Below, one piece after another: positions 43,835-52,885 of a DNA stretch of 52,959 nt. The position numbers and the translations under genes are program-made. Below the pieces are notes generated by a model that had not been told where the DNA came from, ran no database searches, and was given only the letters and a program-made list of their open reading frames with translations. Source of the DNA: Deltaproteobacteria bacterium ADurb.Bin207 (GTDB lineage Bacteria > Myxococcota_A > Polyangia > Polyangiales > Polyangiaceae); contig MWCO01000039.1 of the NCBI GenBank assembly GCA_002070115.1, positions 1-52,959 on the forward strand. The letters run 5' to 3'. Numbering within the stretch: position 1 is the stretch's first letter; the number at the start of each line of letters is the position of its first letter.

Positions 43835-45496
43835 ATGAAGTCAGATTATGCGGACCTTTTGGTTCTTGGAGCTTCCGCCGCCGGGCTCAAGTGTGCAGCT
43901 CGCTATCGGCGTCTTTGCCCTACCGCACGAATTGTCGTTTTGGATGCGCAGGAGGAAATCTCCGTGGGAGCCTGCGGGCTGCCGTATGTGATCTCCGGCG
44001 ATATCGACGATCCGGACGCGTTGCGTCAGACGCCATTCGATGTGTTGCGTGATGAACATTACTTTCGCGTTTATAAAAGGATTGAGGTGAGCACGGGGAT
44101 TCGGGCCGAAAGCATCGACACGAAGCAGCGTGAGGTTCGGGCTTTGCGTCTTGCGGATGGATCAAACGTGTCTTTTCGTTACGAGCGCCTGTTGTTGGCG
44201 ATGGGGGCGGCTCCGAAATCGCTTGCGGGCGTGCGTGTAGGAAGCGAACGGGTGCGGTTTGTGAAAACGATGGACGATGCGCGAACGATTCGTGCCTTGC
44301 TCGAAAAAGGAAAAGTCGAGTCGGCGGCGATCGTGGGAGCGGGTTTCATTGGTTGCGAGATGGCAGAAGCCTTTCGTTCGATGTGGGGATGCGAGGTCAC
44401 GCTCATCGAAGCCGCGGACCAGATTCTTCCGGGCATGTTGGATGCCGATTTGGCATCGGTGGTGCAGCGAGAGCTTGAATCCAACTCGGTGCGCGTGTTG
44501 TTGCGTTCCGCGGTCCTGGGGATCGAGGAAGGGCAAGGCGTCACGATTCGATTGCCGCAGGAGTCCATCGAGGTGGATTTGGTGGTGGTAGGCATTGGGG
44601 TTTCGCCTCGAACGGAGCTTGCGTTGGAAGCGGGAATCGAGGTTGGCTCCTGCGGGGGCATTGTGGTCGACGAACGGATGCGCACGAACGTACCGAATGT
44701 CTATGCGGCTGGCGATTGTGTGGAATGTCGTTCGGTGGTGACGGGTCGGGCCATGCTTGCCACGTTGGGGTCGTTGGCGAATCGACAAGGGCGCGTGGCT
44801 GCCGATCACATGGCGGGCAAGGTCAGCCGTTTTGGCCCGGTGGCGAGGAGCGCCGTAGTCAAGGTGATGGATGTGCATGCGGCCGCGACGGGAATGACGC
44901 ATGGGGAAGCCGTGCGTGCGGGAATGCGTGTATGCAGTGTTTGGGGGACCTTTGGCGATCGGGCCCATTATTATCCCGACGAGCAGCGGTGGTTTGGGCG
45001 CATGGTATGGGAGCGTGCCACAAGCAGATTGGTTGGATTGCAAGTGGTGGGGCGAGGCGATGTAACAAGGTCCGTCGACGTATTTTCCAGTGTGTTGTTA
45101 CGAGGAGGGCAGGTGGCGGACCTGTTGGACTTGGAGTTTGCCTATGCGCCGCCTTTTGCTTCGGCACTCGATCCTCTTCATCATCTTGCGGCCATGGCGA
45201 TGGCGCACGAGCAGGATGGGATCGAGGCTTTGGGGCCTGAGGAGCCCGTGATCGGAACATGCGTCGACCTTCGGAGCGTGAACGAATCCAAAGCTGCCCC
45301 GAGTGAAGAAGCGGCCATGCACGTGCCGATGCAGGAACTTTGGGAGCGTGAGGCGGAACTTCCCGAGGGGGATTTGAGCTTATTGTGTGAGAGGGGGCCG
45401 CGGTCGATGGATGCCGTTCGGGGGCTGGTTGGGAAACGGGCGGCTCGCGTGGTGTATCTGGCGGGAGGCCAGGGGTTCAGATCGAAAAAATTATGA
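43835..45496 (+). CDS. CoA-disulfide reductase / NAD(P)H polysulfide reductase with C-terminal rhodanese domain
   Basis: A 553-residue flavoprotein of the pyridine nucleotide-disulfide family. FAD loop LLVLGASAAGLKCA; redox Cys47 in SVGACGLPY, the single-Cys type of CoA-disulfide reductase and NADH oxidase; NAD(P)H loop AAIVGAGFIGCEMAEA; NVYAAGDCVEC. The dimerisation domain follows. From about 480 a rhodanese domain ends the protein (CVDLRSVNES, then LLCERGPRSMDAV: C-x-x-G-x-R-S active loop, and VVYLAGG). CoADR-RHD fusions reduce CoA-disulfide, polysulfide or CoA-persulfide. Directly downstream are siroheme genes on the same strand, which fits sulfur metabolism. A AT-rich boundary motif overlaps the stop. 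ATG 43835 follows AGG. Confidence 0.9.
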   Translation: MKSDYADLLVLGASAAGLKCAARYRRLCPTARIVVLDAQEEISVGACGLPYVISGDIDDPDALRQTPFDVLRDEHYFRVYKRIEVSTGIRAESIDTKQREVRALRLADGSNVSFRYERLLLAMGAAPKSLAGVRVGSERVRFVKTMDDARTIRALLEKGKVESAAIVGAGFIGCEMAEAFRSMWGCEVTLIEAADQILPGMLDADLASVVQRELESNSVRVLLRSAVLGIEEGQGVTIRLPQESIEVDLVVVGIGVSPRTELALEAGIEVGSCGGIVVDERMRTNVPNVYAAGDCVECRSVVTGRAMLATLGSLANRQGRVAADHMAGKVSRFGPVARSAVVKVMDVHAAATGMTHGEAVRAGMRVCSVWGTFGDRAHYYPDEQRWFGRMVWERATSRLVGLQVVGRGDVTRSVDVFSSVLLRGGQVADLLDLEFAYAPPFASALDPLHHLAAMAMAHEQDGIEALGPEEPVIGTCVDLRSVNESKAAPSEEAAMHVPMQELWEREAELPEGDLSLLCERGPRSMDAVRGLVGKRAARVVYLAGGQGFRSKKL

Positions 45497-45521
45497 TTTA
45501 ATTCAATATGTTACAATTATA
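45490..45521 (-). repeat. AT-rich boundary motif, copy 4 (inverted)
   Basis: Read on the minus strand: TAATTGTAACATATTGAATT then AAATCATAA. It overlaps the stop of the CoADR gene, and matches the TAAC...ATTGAAT core of the motif in the opposite orientation. Confidence 0.45.
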
Positions 45522-45713
45522 ATGCCGCTCTGCGCCGTGGCAGGGGGATCGAGCGGAGGGTGGTTCCAATCGATGCATTGCGCGCGTGGGAAGGCAAATA
45601 GGTCGCGGAAGCACGGGTAGGGATGCGGCGGCGATTGGACGATGCGCCAAAGCCACCCGAGTGGTGCAGCGGGCCCATGCGTGGGCTTGGATGGACGGCA
45701 AAGGACATAGGAG

Positions 45714-45733
45714 TTGACACGTTCGTGCGAACG
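45714..45733 (+). promoter_or_regulatory. Palindrome after a TTGACA box, upstream of siroheme genes
   Basis: TTGACA (45714-45719) is a perfect -35 hexamer and is followed at once by an inverted repeat, CGTTCG-TG-CGAACG (45720-45733). A convincing -10 hexamer is not seen at 17 bases. It could be an operator in the -35/-10 spacer. The regulator is unknown. Confidence 0.3.
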
Positions 45734-45769
45734 GTCCACACGAGAGCACCAAGCGTAAGAGAGCGTCGA

Positions 45770-46432
45770 TTGTCGAAGCTATTTCCCCTATTTCTGAGTC
45801 TTGCAAACGCCCCCGTGCTGGTGGTTGGCGCGGGGAAGATTGCGAAACACAAGGCCCAATCGCTTCTGCGGTGCGACGCCCTCGTGACGATGGTGGCACC
45901 GGATGCGTGCGAAGAGGTCAGGGCGATGGCACTGGCCGGCAAAGTCGTTTTTTATGCGCGCGCCTTTCGTGAGCAAGATGTGGACGGCAAGCGTCTTGTC
46001 ATTGCGGCGACGGGAGATGCGACGATCAATGAAACGGTGATGCGTCGTTGTCGGGCGTTGGGCGTATGGGTCAATGTCGTGGACGATCCGTCGCGGTGCG
46101 ATTTTCATATTCCGGCCGTGGTGGAGCGCGGGAAGGTTCAAGTGGCGATCTCGACAGGGGGGGCATCTCCCGCGCTGTCACGGATGTTGAAAGAGCAACT
46201 TGGCGGGCATCTCGAGCCTTCGTTGGGCGCGTATGTGGAATTGGTGGAGCAAGCCCGAGGACGAATCAAGCAGCTCATGTCGGACCGGGGATATGAAGAG
46301 CGTCGGATGGCGAATGAAGCGGTGTTGGCGGCGGGGGCTCGCGAGCGACTGGCGGCGGGAGATGAGCAGGGAGCGAGACGATTGATCGATGAGGTAGTGG
46401 AGGAGATCCGAGTTCAGAAGGTGGAAGGATGA
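45770..46432 (+). CDS. Precorrin-2 dehydrogenase / sirohydrochlorin ferrochelatase
   Basis: Converts precorrin-2 to sirohydrochlorin with NAD, and in many homologues inserts iron to make siroheme. 220 residues from TTG 45770, the usual length of the stand-alone enzyme; GAGAG lies just upstream. The frame is open further (ATG 45623 or 45677) but those residues have no match. Visible: NAD loop VLVVGAGKIAKHKAQSLL, VIAATGD, VNVVDDPSRCDFHIPAV and ISTGGASPALSRMLKEQL, all hallmark blocks of the CysG N-terminal/Met8p family. The stop codon overlaps the start of the methyltransferase gene (ATGA). The pair feeds sulfite or nitrite reductases with siroheme. Confidence 0.88.
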   Translation: MSKLFPLFLSLANAPVLVVGAGKIAKHKAQSLLRCDALVTMVAPDACEEVRAMALAGKVVFYARAFREQDVDGKRLVIAATGDATINETVMRRCRALGVWVNVVDDPSRCDFHIPAVVERGKVQVAISTGGASPALSRMLKEQLGGHLEPSLGAYVELVEQARGRIKQLMSDRGYEERRMANEAVLAAGARERLAAGDEQGARRLIDEVVEEIRVQKVEG

Positions 46433-47229
46433 GTGAGCGTGAAGTACTTGGTGTGGTCCACCTTGTGGGTGCGGGGCCGGGAGCGGCCGATCTCATCACG
46501 GTGCGTGGTCATCGTCTCGTGATGTCCTGTGATGCGTTGGTTTATGACCATCTTGTGGCGGCAGAACTCGTGGAGGCGAGTCAGGCGAAGCTGAAGATTT
46601 ACGTGGGCAAGGTAGCGGGGCAACACGCCATGCCACAGGCAAAAATCAATGCATTGCTTGTGGACTTGGCGACTCGTCGAGGAGGTCCATCGCAAATCGT
46701 TCGGTTGAAAGGGGGCGATCCATTCGTATTCGGGCGAGGAGGAGAAGAGGCGTTTGCGTGTTTGGAGCGTGGGATTCCCTTTTCCGTGGTGCCGGGGGTA
46801 AGTTCGGGAATTGCGGCTCCCGCGGCCGTGGGGGTGCCGCTTACGCACAGGGATTTTACTCGGGGAGTCATGTTCATCACGGGTCATGCGAGGGGCGATG
46901 GGGATTTGGATTTGCCGTGGGAAGCATTGGTAAGCTCGCGATTTACGCTGGTATTTTTCATGGGCGTGTCGACCATCGAGCGAATTGCCTCCGAGCTGAT
47001 AGGGCATGGTTTGGATGCCAGCACGCCCGCGTTGGTAGTTCAGGAAGCGACGACTCCCTCGCAACGGCACGTCACGGCGGAGCTTTCCGATGTGGCCAAT
47101 GCGGTTCGAATCGCGGAAATCAAAGCTCCAGCATTGTTGATTGTCGGGCAGGTGGCGGGGTTAGCACCGCAACTCGAGGGCAGGCGCTTGCCTTATGCTC
47201 CCTCGAAACCGTCGAGCCATCGGCTCTGA
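46429..47229 (+). CDS. cobA: Uroporphyrinogen-III C-methyltransferase
   Basis: SAM-dependent C2/C7 methylation of uroporphyrinogen III to precorrin-2. All conserved blocks are visible: HLVGAGPGAADLITVRG, ALVYDHLV, VRLKGGDPFVFGRGGEE, PGVSSGIAAPAAVGVPLTHRD, FMGV, and VQEATTPSQR. 266 residues, the normal single-domain size (SUMT). Starts inside the previous gene's stop (ATGA overlap), so translation is coupled. Its N terminus lacks the dehydrogenase half of CysG because that is the adjacent gene. Confidence 0.93.
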   Translation: MSEREVLGVVHLVGAGPGAADLITVRGHRLVMSCDALVYDHLVAAELVEASQAKLKIYVGKVAGQHAMPQAKINALLVDLATRRGGPSQIVRLKGGDPFVFGRGGEEAFACLERGIPFSVVPGVSSGIAAPAAVGVPLTHRDFTRGVMFITGHARGDGDLDLPWEALVSSRFTLVFFMGVSTIERIASELIGHGLDASTPALVVQEATTPSQRHVTAELSDVANAVRIAEIKAPALLIVGQVAGLAPQLEGRRLPYAPSKPSSHRL

Positions 47230-47415
47230 GCGGATTGCCATACCGTTCGACATCAGTTTTTTGGCAGCCTGGTCGTTTGCTCCCGCGGTTTCGGGACGAA
47301 AGATGTTCCGGCAGGGTCTCGTGATGGCGTGATGAATTACGTTCGATCGTGTCGTTTGGTCATGATCGGTCGGTTGGGTCTTGAGATCGACGAGCATCCA
47401 TCGCATGCATGAAGG

Positions 47416-48264
47416 ATGAGTATTGAATCCGAGCGGCTGGAGGACGAGCTTCGGTTCATCGTTTGTGCATTTCGGGAAGGATTGTTGTGGCAACGAACGT
47501 GTGGGGCGAGTGGATTGCCTGCGGCCCCACCATCAAGAAAAAACACGGCTCCGGCGTTCGATGCACCGATTCGCAACGAGCAGCAAGGGAAGGCGTCCGG
47601 CGGCGTCGAATCGTCGAAGGGCTCGTCTTCGTCGATCGATTCGTCTCCGGCTTTGCCTGTTGCGGATCGACTGAACTTATCCGTGGAGCAGCGGCTGGCG
47701 AGACTGAGCGATGTGGCGACTCAGATCAAGACCTGCGAGCGGTGTGGTCTGTGCCGGGGTCGAAAAAATGTCGTGTACGGGACGGGGGCCATCGATGTGG
47801 ACATCATGATCGTGGGAGAAGGGCCTGGGGTTGAGGAAGACCTGCAAGGGATTCCTTTCGTGGGCAAAGCGGGCCAGCTTCTCGACAAGATGCTCGCGGC
47901 GATGGGGTATGCGCGATCCCAAGTGTACATAGGAAATGTGGTGAAGTGTCGACCGCCCAACAATCGGGTTCCGGAAGACGATGAGATTGGAGCGTGCATG
48001 CCGTACCTTCGTGAACAAGTGGAGTTGGTGCAGCCCAAGGTCATGGTGGCGATGGGCGGGACGGCGGTGCGTGGATTATTTGGGTTGGGGGGCATCACGC
48101 GGGTGCGGGGCCGATGGAAGCTGTATCAAGGAAAAATCCCTGTGATGCCGACATTTCATCCGGCGTATTTGCTTCGCAATGAGTCTGCGAAGCGTGAGGT
48201 CTGGGACGATCTGAAACAGGTCCTTCGTCATTTGAATCGTGAAGTACCCAAGCGGGAAAAGTGA
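47416..48264 (+). CDS. Family-4 (type 4) uracil-DNA glycosylase
   Basis: Removes uracil from DNA in base-excision repair; an iron-sulfur enzyme in this family. CERCGLCRGR (first two Cys of the cluster), GEGPGVEEDLQGIPFVGKAGQLLDKML (active-site motif A), GNVVKCRPPNNR (another cluster Cys) and HPAYLLR (motif B) are present. The conserved enzyme takes up about 190 residues at the C terminus. The first 90 residues are Ser/Gly/Pro-rich and not part of the fold. ATG 47416 is the first in frame; a better ribosome site was not found. Downstream is convergent with the acyl-CoA ligase. Confidence 0.92.
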   Translation: MSIESERLEDELRFIVCAFREGLLWQRTCGASGLPAAPPSRKNTAPAFDAPIRNEQQGKASGGVESSKGSSSSIDSSPALPVADRLNLSVEQRLARLSDVATQIKTCERCGLCRGRKNVVYGTGAIDVDIMIVGEGPGVEEDLQGIPFVGKAGQLLDKMLAAMGYARSQVYIGNVVKCRPPNNRVPEDDEIGACMPYLREQVELVQPKVMVAMGGTAVRGLFGLGGITRVRGRWKLYQGKIPVMPTFHPAYLLRNESAKREVWDDLKQVLRHLNREVPKREK

Positions 48265-48356
48265 TAGCAGGGCGGAGGAATGTACGGTTCGAGCGTACCG
48301 TGATCATTCATTTTCGTAGGGGGGAAGCGGGTATCGCGAGGCCTTTGCGATGGAAT

Positions 48357-50231
48357 TCAAGTCGATGGATCGCCGCCTTTTGCGTAAAGCTGTTCGATGG
48401 TGGAAGCGTATCGTTTGGCGATGACGTTGCGTTTGATTTTTCCGGTGGGGGTCAATTCGCCACTGGCGATGGAAAACTGATCGGCAAGCAGAGCGAAGTC
48501 TTTGATGGTCTCGTATCGTGCGAGCCGATGGTTGATGCTGTCGATATCGAGTTGAATCATCGCTCGAACCTCAGGGTCCATCACGAGGCTATCGGGGTCA
48601 CTTGGACGCCCGTTTTCCGCGGCCCATCGGGTCAAGGCCTGATGATTGAGGGAAATCAATGCGGTGAGGTATCGTTGGCCGTCGCCAATGACCACGCCGT
48701 GGGCGATCCATGGTGATTGGCGGAGAAAGTTTTCGATGTTTTGCGGGGCGACATTTTTGCCTGCCGCGGTGATGATCAGATCTTTTTTTCGATCGGTAAT
48801 TTTCAGCATTCCATCGGCATCGATGTAGCCAATATCACCCGTATGAAGCCAGCCTTCCTCGTGGAATGCTTCCGCGGTGGCCTCGGGGTCGTTCCAATAG
48901 CCTTTCATCAAGTTGTCGCCGCGCAACAGAATTTCTCCATCGTCGGCGATTCGATTTTTGACACCGTTGAGGGGGGGGCCCACGGTGCCGAATTTGGAGC
49001 GATAAGGACGATTGATATTGGATGCGCCGGTAGTTTCGGTAAGCCCGTAGCCTTCGAGGATGGTGATACCGATGGCTTCGAACCATTCGGCAAGCTCGGC
49101 GGCCAACGGGGCGCCGCCGGAGATGGCAAATCGGAGTCCTTTTCCGAAGCGCGAGCGAATACGTGACAACACGAGTTTGTCGGCGTATCGATGCTCGATG
49201 ACGAGAGGAAGGCTAGGGGTAATTCCTTTGCGTCGGAGTTTCGCCGTGCGATGCCCCACATCCAACGCCCAGCGATAGAGGCGCTCTTTGACTTTGCCTT
49301 CCTCGCGGGCTTTCTTTTCCGTCACGGCATAGTATTTCTCGAAGACGCGCGGAACGGAGCCAAAAAAGGTGGGATTGATTTCCGCAGCGTTATCCACCGC
49401 GCGCAGCATGTTTTCCGCAAACGAGATCACGCCGCCGATCTCGTAGTGCATCACATACAACAGCTTGCCCATGATGTGGGCAAGAGGAAGAAATAGCAGT
49501 TGCTCGTCGCGAGAAGAGACTTCGAGCGTTTCACGGGCCGTACGAATTTCAAAGGCGAAGTTGGCATGCGTCAACATCACGCCCTTGGGACGCCCCACCG
49601 CGCCAGCCGTGTAAACGATACTGGCCAGGTCATCGCCCGATACGTTGCTGATACGTTCATCGAGTTGCCTGGCTTTTTCCGGATCGTCGAGCAGGGTTTC
49701 ACCCAGGGAAACGAAGTCCGCAAGGACCTGCGAAGGGACGTGAACGAGTTGGGAAACCTCGAAACAAGTCAACGAGCGCTGGCTTTCGTGATGAGGGATG
49801 TCGCGCAAGGACTGGCAGTCGAAAACGACGATGGCTTTGAGTTGAGCGAGTACGGTGGAAGCGGGGCGCGTGGTGAGTGTTTCGAACTGCTGTGGGTTTT
49901 CGACGAAAATCACGGTTGAACCGCTGTTTTCGATGATGTAGGCGGTTTCTTCCGCGGTGAGCGTGGGGTAGACGGGGACACAAACCGCGCCTGCCATGAG
50001 AATTGCCAAGTCGGCGACGACCCATTCTTCGCGTGTGGTGGACAGGATGGCGACCCTGTCGCCCCGTTGCACGCCTGCTTCGATCAATGCCGCGGCGATG
50101 GCACGACTGCGACGATTCCACTCGTCCCATGTGGTGGTGGTCCAACGCCCGTGGCGTTTGGAACGAAGCGCGGGGCGATGGCCGCCCATGCGAAGTTGGG
50201 ATGCAAACAGCTCGGTAATGGTGGACGTCAT
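48357..50231 (-). CDS. Long-chain acyl-CoA synthetase-like adenylating enzyme, degenerate P-loop
   Basis: AMP-forming acyl-CoA ligase of 624 residues, typical of FadD15/long-chain ligases. Present: IAYT-to-AGAV region at 207-217, GGVISFAENMLRAVDNAAEINPT-type linker (short segment VISFAENML), YGLTETTGA, TGDIGYIDADGMLKITDRKKDLI and a C-terminal Lys region (LTPTGKIKRN). The signature P-loop, usually YTSGTTGxPKG, reads YTAGAVGRPKG: Ser and Thr that contact the ATP phosphates are Ala, Ala and Val. The adenylation step may be weakened, or the protein may have changed role. Monocistronic; start ATG 50231 with GAGAGGAG upstream. Confidence 0.9.
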   Translation of the reverse strand: MTSTITELFASQLRMGGHRPALRSKRHGRWTTTTWDEWNRRSRAIAAALIEAGVQRGDRVAILSTTREEWVVADLAILMAGAVCVPVYPTLTAEETAYIIENSGSTVIFVENPQQFETLTTRPASTVLAQLKAIVVFDCQSLRDIPHHESQRSLTCFEVSQLVHVPSQVLADFVSLGETLLDDPEKARQLDERISNVSGDDLASIVYTAGAVGRPKGVMLTHANFAFEIRTARETLEVSSRDEQLLFLPLAHIMGKLLYVMHYEIGGVISFAENMLRAVDNAAEINPTFFGSVPRVFEKYYAVTEKKAREEGKVKERLYRWALDVGHRTAKLRRKGITPSLPLVIEHRYADKLVLSRIRSRFGKGLRFAISGGAPLAAELAEWFEAIGITILEGYGLTETTGASNINRPYRSKFGTVGPPLNGVKNRIADDGEILLRGDNLMKGYWNDPEATAEAFHEEGWLHTGDIGYIDADGMLKITDRKKDLIITAAGKNVAPQNIENFLRQSPWIAHGVVIGDGQRYLTALISLNHQALTRWAAENGRPSDPDSLVMDPEVRAMIQLDIDSINHRLARYETIKDFALLADQFSIASGELTPTGKIKRNVIAKRYASTIEQLYAKGGDPST

Positions 50232-50625
50232 GCTCCTCTCAGGGTACTGCTCGCCAGTGCCAGGACAGCGGTGCGGAAGTGGGCCCTCGTGACTCCACGA
50301 TACTCAGGATTGTTCACGACAGCTAGGGGGAATAAGCCGCGGTGTGGAGAGTCGAGGGGACGGCTATGTCGAAGCGTCAAGGTGATGGCCCGTGGATCAT
50401 GGCAGGCAAAGGAGGGAGATTTGGGGTTAGAGGAAAAGGTGGGTAGAAGCATTCCCGCGTGGGACTAAAAGATGTAACTATTTGAAATAATTGAATAATA
50501 TTATGAAATGGGGGCGTGGATTGGAGGGTGAGGGGAGCGGTGGTGGGAAGGATGGGAAGAGCCTGGTCTGACGAAAGTTTTCGCCGAGACGAATCAATCC
50601 ACCCCGGTGTCGAAAGGCTCGAGTT
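50232..50625. other. Intergenic region with AT-rich boundary motif, copy 5
   Basis: No gene is supported in this 394-bp gap. Bases 50475-50508 are the cleanest match to the motif: TAACTATTTGAAATAATTG then AATAATATTATGAAA. A GAGGGGACGGCT phrase at about 50353 resembles the tail of the composite repeat (39361), but without the rest of the tail. The 134 codons open on the plus strand (50067-50468) overlap the ligase gene and are a shadow. Confidence 0.45.
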
Positions 50626-51477
50626 TTACGCCCGGTGCTTGGGTGGCTGGAAGGTCAATCGCCGCAACTTGCCCCCATCCCAGGTAACGACTTCCTTGTC
50701 GCGGTAGTTTCCACCTACCGTGGCGAAGACCATAGCGCCGGATCGATACGAGCGACGAGCATGGATATGCCCGCTCATTGCCAGCCGTGCGCGAGAATCT
50801 CCGAGCAGGAGAGTACCGTAGCAATCGCTTCCCAGAAACGCGTTGGTGAATCTCCAGTGCTTGGGAACCAGCCATCGAGGCCGGTGGAGCAACCGACGCG
50901 TGGGCAGGTGATGGGTGCAGCAAATCGCGGTTGCCGTTTGGGGAATCATGGCGAGGTGGGTCTCGAGCTTGCGCGCCGTGAACTCAGTGAAACGAGCGTC
51001 TGTATAGTCCCAACGGACATGCTCAGCGTCGGCCCAGCCCGTGTTCAGGCTCGGACAGTACTTCCGCTCATAGTCCCCGGCGTCGACCCCGATTTCGTCG
51101 CGGAACGAGCCGTCGTACCAACCGATGGTCCCCACGATGGCGAGGGGACCCAACAGCAGCGGAGCCTCCTCGAGGGCATGAAAACCGTTGGCCGCGAAGT
51201 CCTTGGCGGTTTCGGCGAGGCGGTCCCAGGAGTTCTCACCCTCCGGGACCCAGATGTCGTGGTTGCCGGCTACCCCGCATTTTGGCCCAGGGAATTGGCC
51301 GAACATCTCCAGACAGGTGCGGAACGTGTGCGGGTCGGAACCGACGTCGCCCAACACACAGAGAACGTCGTCCGGGCGAGCAGTGCGCACCAAGTGCTCG
51401 GCGAGTCGCTCGGTCGCCGCATCTCCCCCAGCGTCGAGGCCGTAGTGGAGGTCCGAAATGAACAAAATCCTTGGCAT
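50626..51477 (-). CDS. Calcineurin-like metallophosphoesterase
   Basis: A 283-residue cytoplasmic phosphoesterase. ATG 51477 has GGAG eight bases upstream and begins directly with the fold (MPRILFISDLHYG); the longer open frame upstream is rejected. Dimetal motifs in order: D-L-H (SDLHYG), GDVGSD, GNHDIW, a His in TAICCTHHLP, and GHIHARRS near the end. That is the full set for a functional site. The substrate could be a nucleotide, phosphoprotein or other ester; no context to decide. Downstream lies decayed mobile DNA. Confidence 0.88.
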   Translation of the reverse strand: MPRILFISDLHYGLDAGGDAATERLAEHLVRTARPDDVLCVLGDVGSDPHTFRTCLEMFGQFPGPKCGVAGNHDIWVPEGENSWDRLAETAKDFAANGFHALEEAPLLLGPLAIVGTIGWYDGSFRDEIGVDAGDYERKYCPSLNTGWADAEHVRWDYTDARFTEFTARKLETHLAMIPQTATAICCTHHLPTRRLLHRPRWLVPKHWRFTNAFLGSDCYGTLLLGDSRARLAMSGHIHARRSYRSGAMVFATVGGNYRDKEVVTWDGGKLRRLTFQPPKHRA

Positions 51478-51985
51478 CCGACGTTCTCCGAGCTGAAGCT
51501 GGAGCCTGCAAGAGGTTGGACGGTGCGGCAACCTCGATCTGACGGGTACGGATCTCATGAGACATGGGTGTCCTTGTCCTACACCGACCATCCCATTTGA
51601 CGGCAATACGGCCGGACATACGAGGTGTTCAGGACGCCGTCTTGTAGGATGGGAAGATGGCTGTAAAGTACACCGCGCAACAAGGTGCCGAGATTCCGCG
51701 TTTGGCACAGCAGCTAGGGCCAATGGAAGCTGTAAAACGCAAAGGGGTGCTCCGGGGACAGGGACGGCATGGCGATGTCTGGAAAATAATAGAGCAAAAC
51801 TCGCGAAATCCCCAGAGCCACAAAAACCTGCGGCATCGGAGCTTTCCAAACGACTTGCCGGCAAAAAGCCGCCCGCTCGTACACCCCATCCGAAAAAGCG
51901 GCGGCTTGGGATGGTAGAAACACGTAGGAAAACAAGTGTTTAGCACTTTTCCTTCTACGAATGGGCTCGCGTCCACGAAAGTGCC
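51478..51985. other. Gap before the transposase remnant; small unrecognised frame
   Basis: No complete gene is supported. A plus-strand frame at 51657-51917 (86 codons; starts MAVKYTAQQG, ends KSGGLGW) has GGATGGGAAG just upstream but no known family. In a different frame (51780-51943) there is a Pro/Lys-rich stretch (KPAASELSKRLAGKKPPA), so the two might be one frameshifted gene. Possibly part of the adjoining mobile element. Confidence 0.3.
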
Positions 51986-52530
51986 ATGCAGCAAAAGCAC
52001 CTCTCGGATCCCCTCGCCGACCAGACCCCTGCCATAAACGACCGCGATGCCCTGGTCTTGGCCGAGTGGAACAAGCATCCCGGATCGGGACCCAGCCAGA
52101 TCCGCAACCAGCTTCGACGCGCTGGCGTCAAGATATCCGTTTGTATGGGACTGGAAAACAACGGCGATGTGTTGCCATAGGTCAAGCGCAAGCAGCGCTA
52201 TGACCAGCGCTACAGGGCTATTCGTCCTAACCAATTGGGCCCTAAGGGTTTTCTGCAAAGACTTATTCACAAGCAGAAGAGCAGCGTGCTTTCTATCGCC
52301 GATGACTTTTCCCTTTATATTCGAAGAGTTGCCTTGTGGACGGAGCAGTGCTTCGAAGCCGTGGTCGAATGCTTCGAGCAAGCAGTTATTGGTCATGGCG
52401 AGCCTGAAGCCGTCATGAGCGGTGGGGGAGTGGCCTTTGGGGCATGGCGTGGTGTGAGCCGTTTTTCCTCGTCTATTCGAGGAAATGGGCGCCGTTCACC
52501 TCATCGCGAAGGTGTCCCAACACAGCGGTT
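51986..52530 (+). pseudogene. Decayed rve integrase-type transposase (IS481-like)
   Basis: The frame is open from 51944. It has the HTH region (HPGSGPSQIRNQLRRAGVKIS, in part), then an in-frame TAG at 52178-52180, after which the homology continues in the same frame: VKRKQRYDQRYRAIRPNQL, IHKQKSSVLSIADDFS, CFEQAVIGHGEPEAVMS, AWRGVSRF. At about 52470-52483 there is a frameshift; the downstream residues (FEEMGAVHLIAKVSQH) continue in another frame and stop near 52528. The DDE residues are damaged: WHxDF is GPKGF and MSDGG is MSGGG. The C terminus is lost where a REP-RAYT remnant begins. Its own terminal repeats were not found. Confidence 0.82.
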
Positions 52531-52854
52531 CCCGATGGCATCGGTGAACCCCTCCTGGGACCGCGGGCGTCTCGCCCGCATGGTCTCCATCGTCATCCGC
52601 TCTGCTGCATCGCCAGTTTTTTTGCGCGCAACGAGCCCTGCCTGGAGCGGATTGGACTCGATGTAGTCGATGACCGCACACAAGTGGGCATCGTCACGAA
52701 TATGGCGATCGTGGTAGTCAGGGTGCCAGACCGTACCTTCTCGCTGAAGGTGTCTGTTGATGGCTTTGGCGGTGAACGATTTCCAACTGTGTACGATGTC
52801 CCCCAAGGGGAACTTGTCGAACGTTTCGATGAGCACATGGACATGGTTGGGCAT
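52501..52854 (-). pseudogene. REP-associated tyrosine transposase (RAYT) remnant, 5' truncated
   Basis: Y1/HUH single-strand transposase related to IS200/IS605 TnpA. The frame begins at MPNHVHVLIE, the HUH motif, then WKSFTAKAINRHL, VWHPDYHDRHIRDD and YIESNP-x-x-AGL, all RAYT hallmarks. In intact RAYTs about 50-60 residues precede the HUH; here only 31 bases lie between the ATG and a REP palindrome, so the N-terminal part is deleted. The homology fades near 52590 and the last 30 codons run through the other REP (52563-52579) into adjoining DNA, so the C terminus is not original. Probably inactive. Confidence 0.82.
52563..52579 (+). repeat. REP palindrome, left copy
   Basis: GCGGGCG-TCT-CGCCCGC, arms of 7 bases and a 3-base loop, flanked by ACC and A; the same flanks occur at the right copy on the other strand. 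Confidence 0.85.
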
Positions 52855-52885
52855 TACAGGTAGCTACGGCTGTGCCAGGCTTTGT

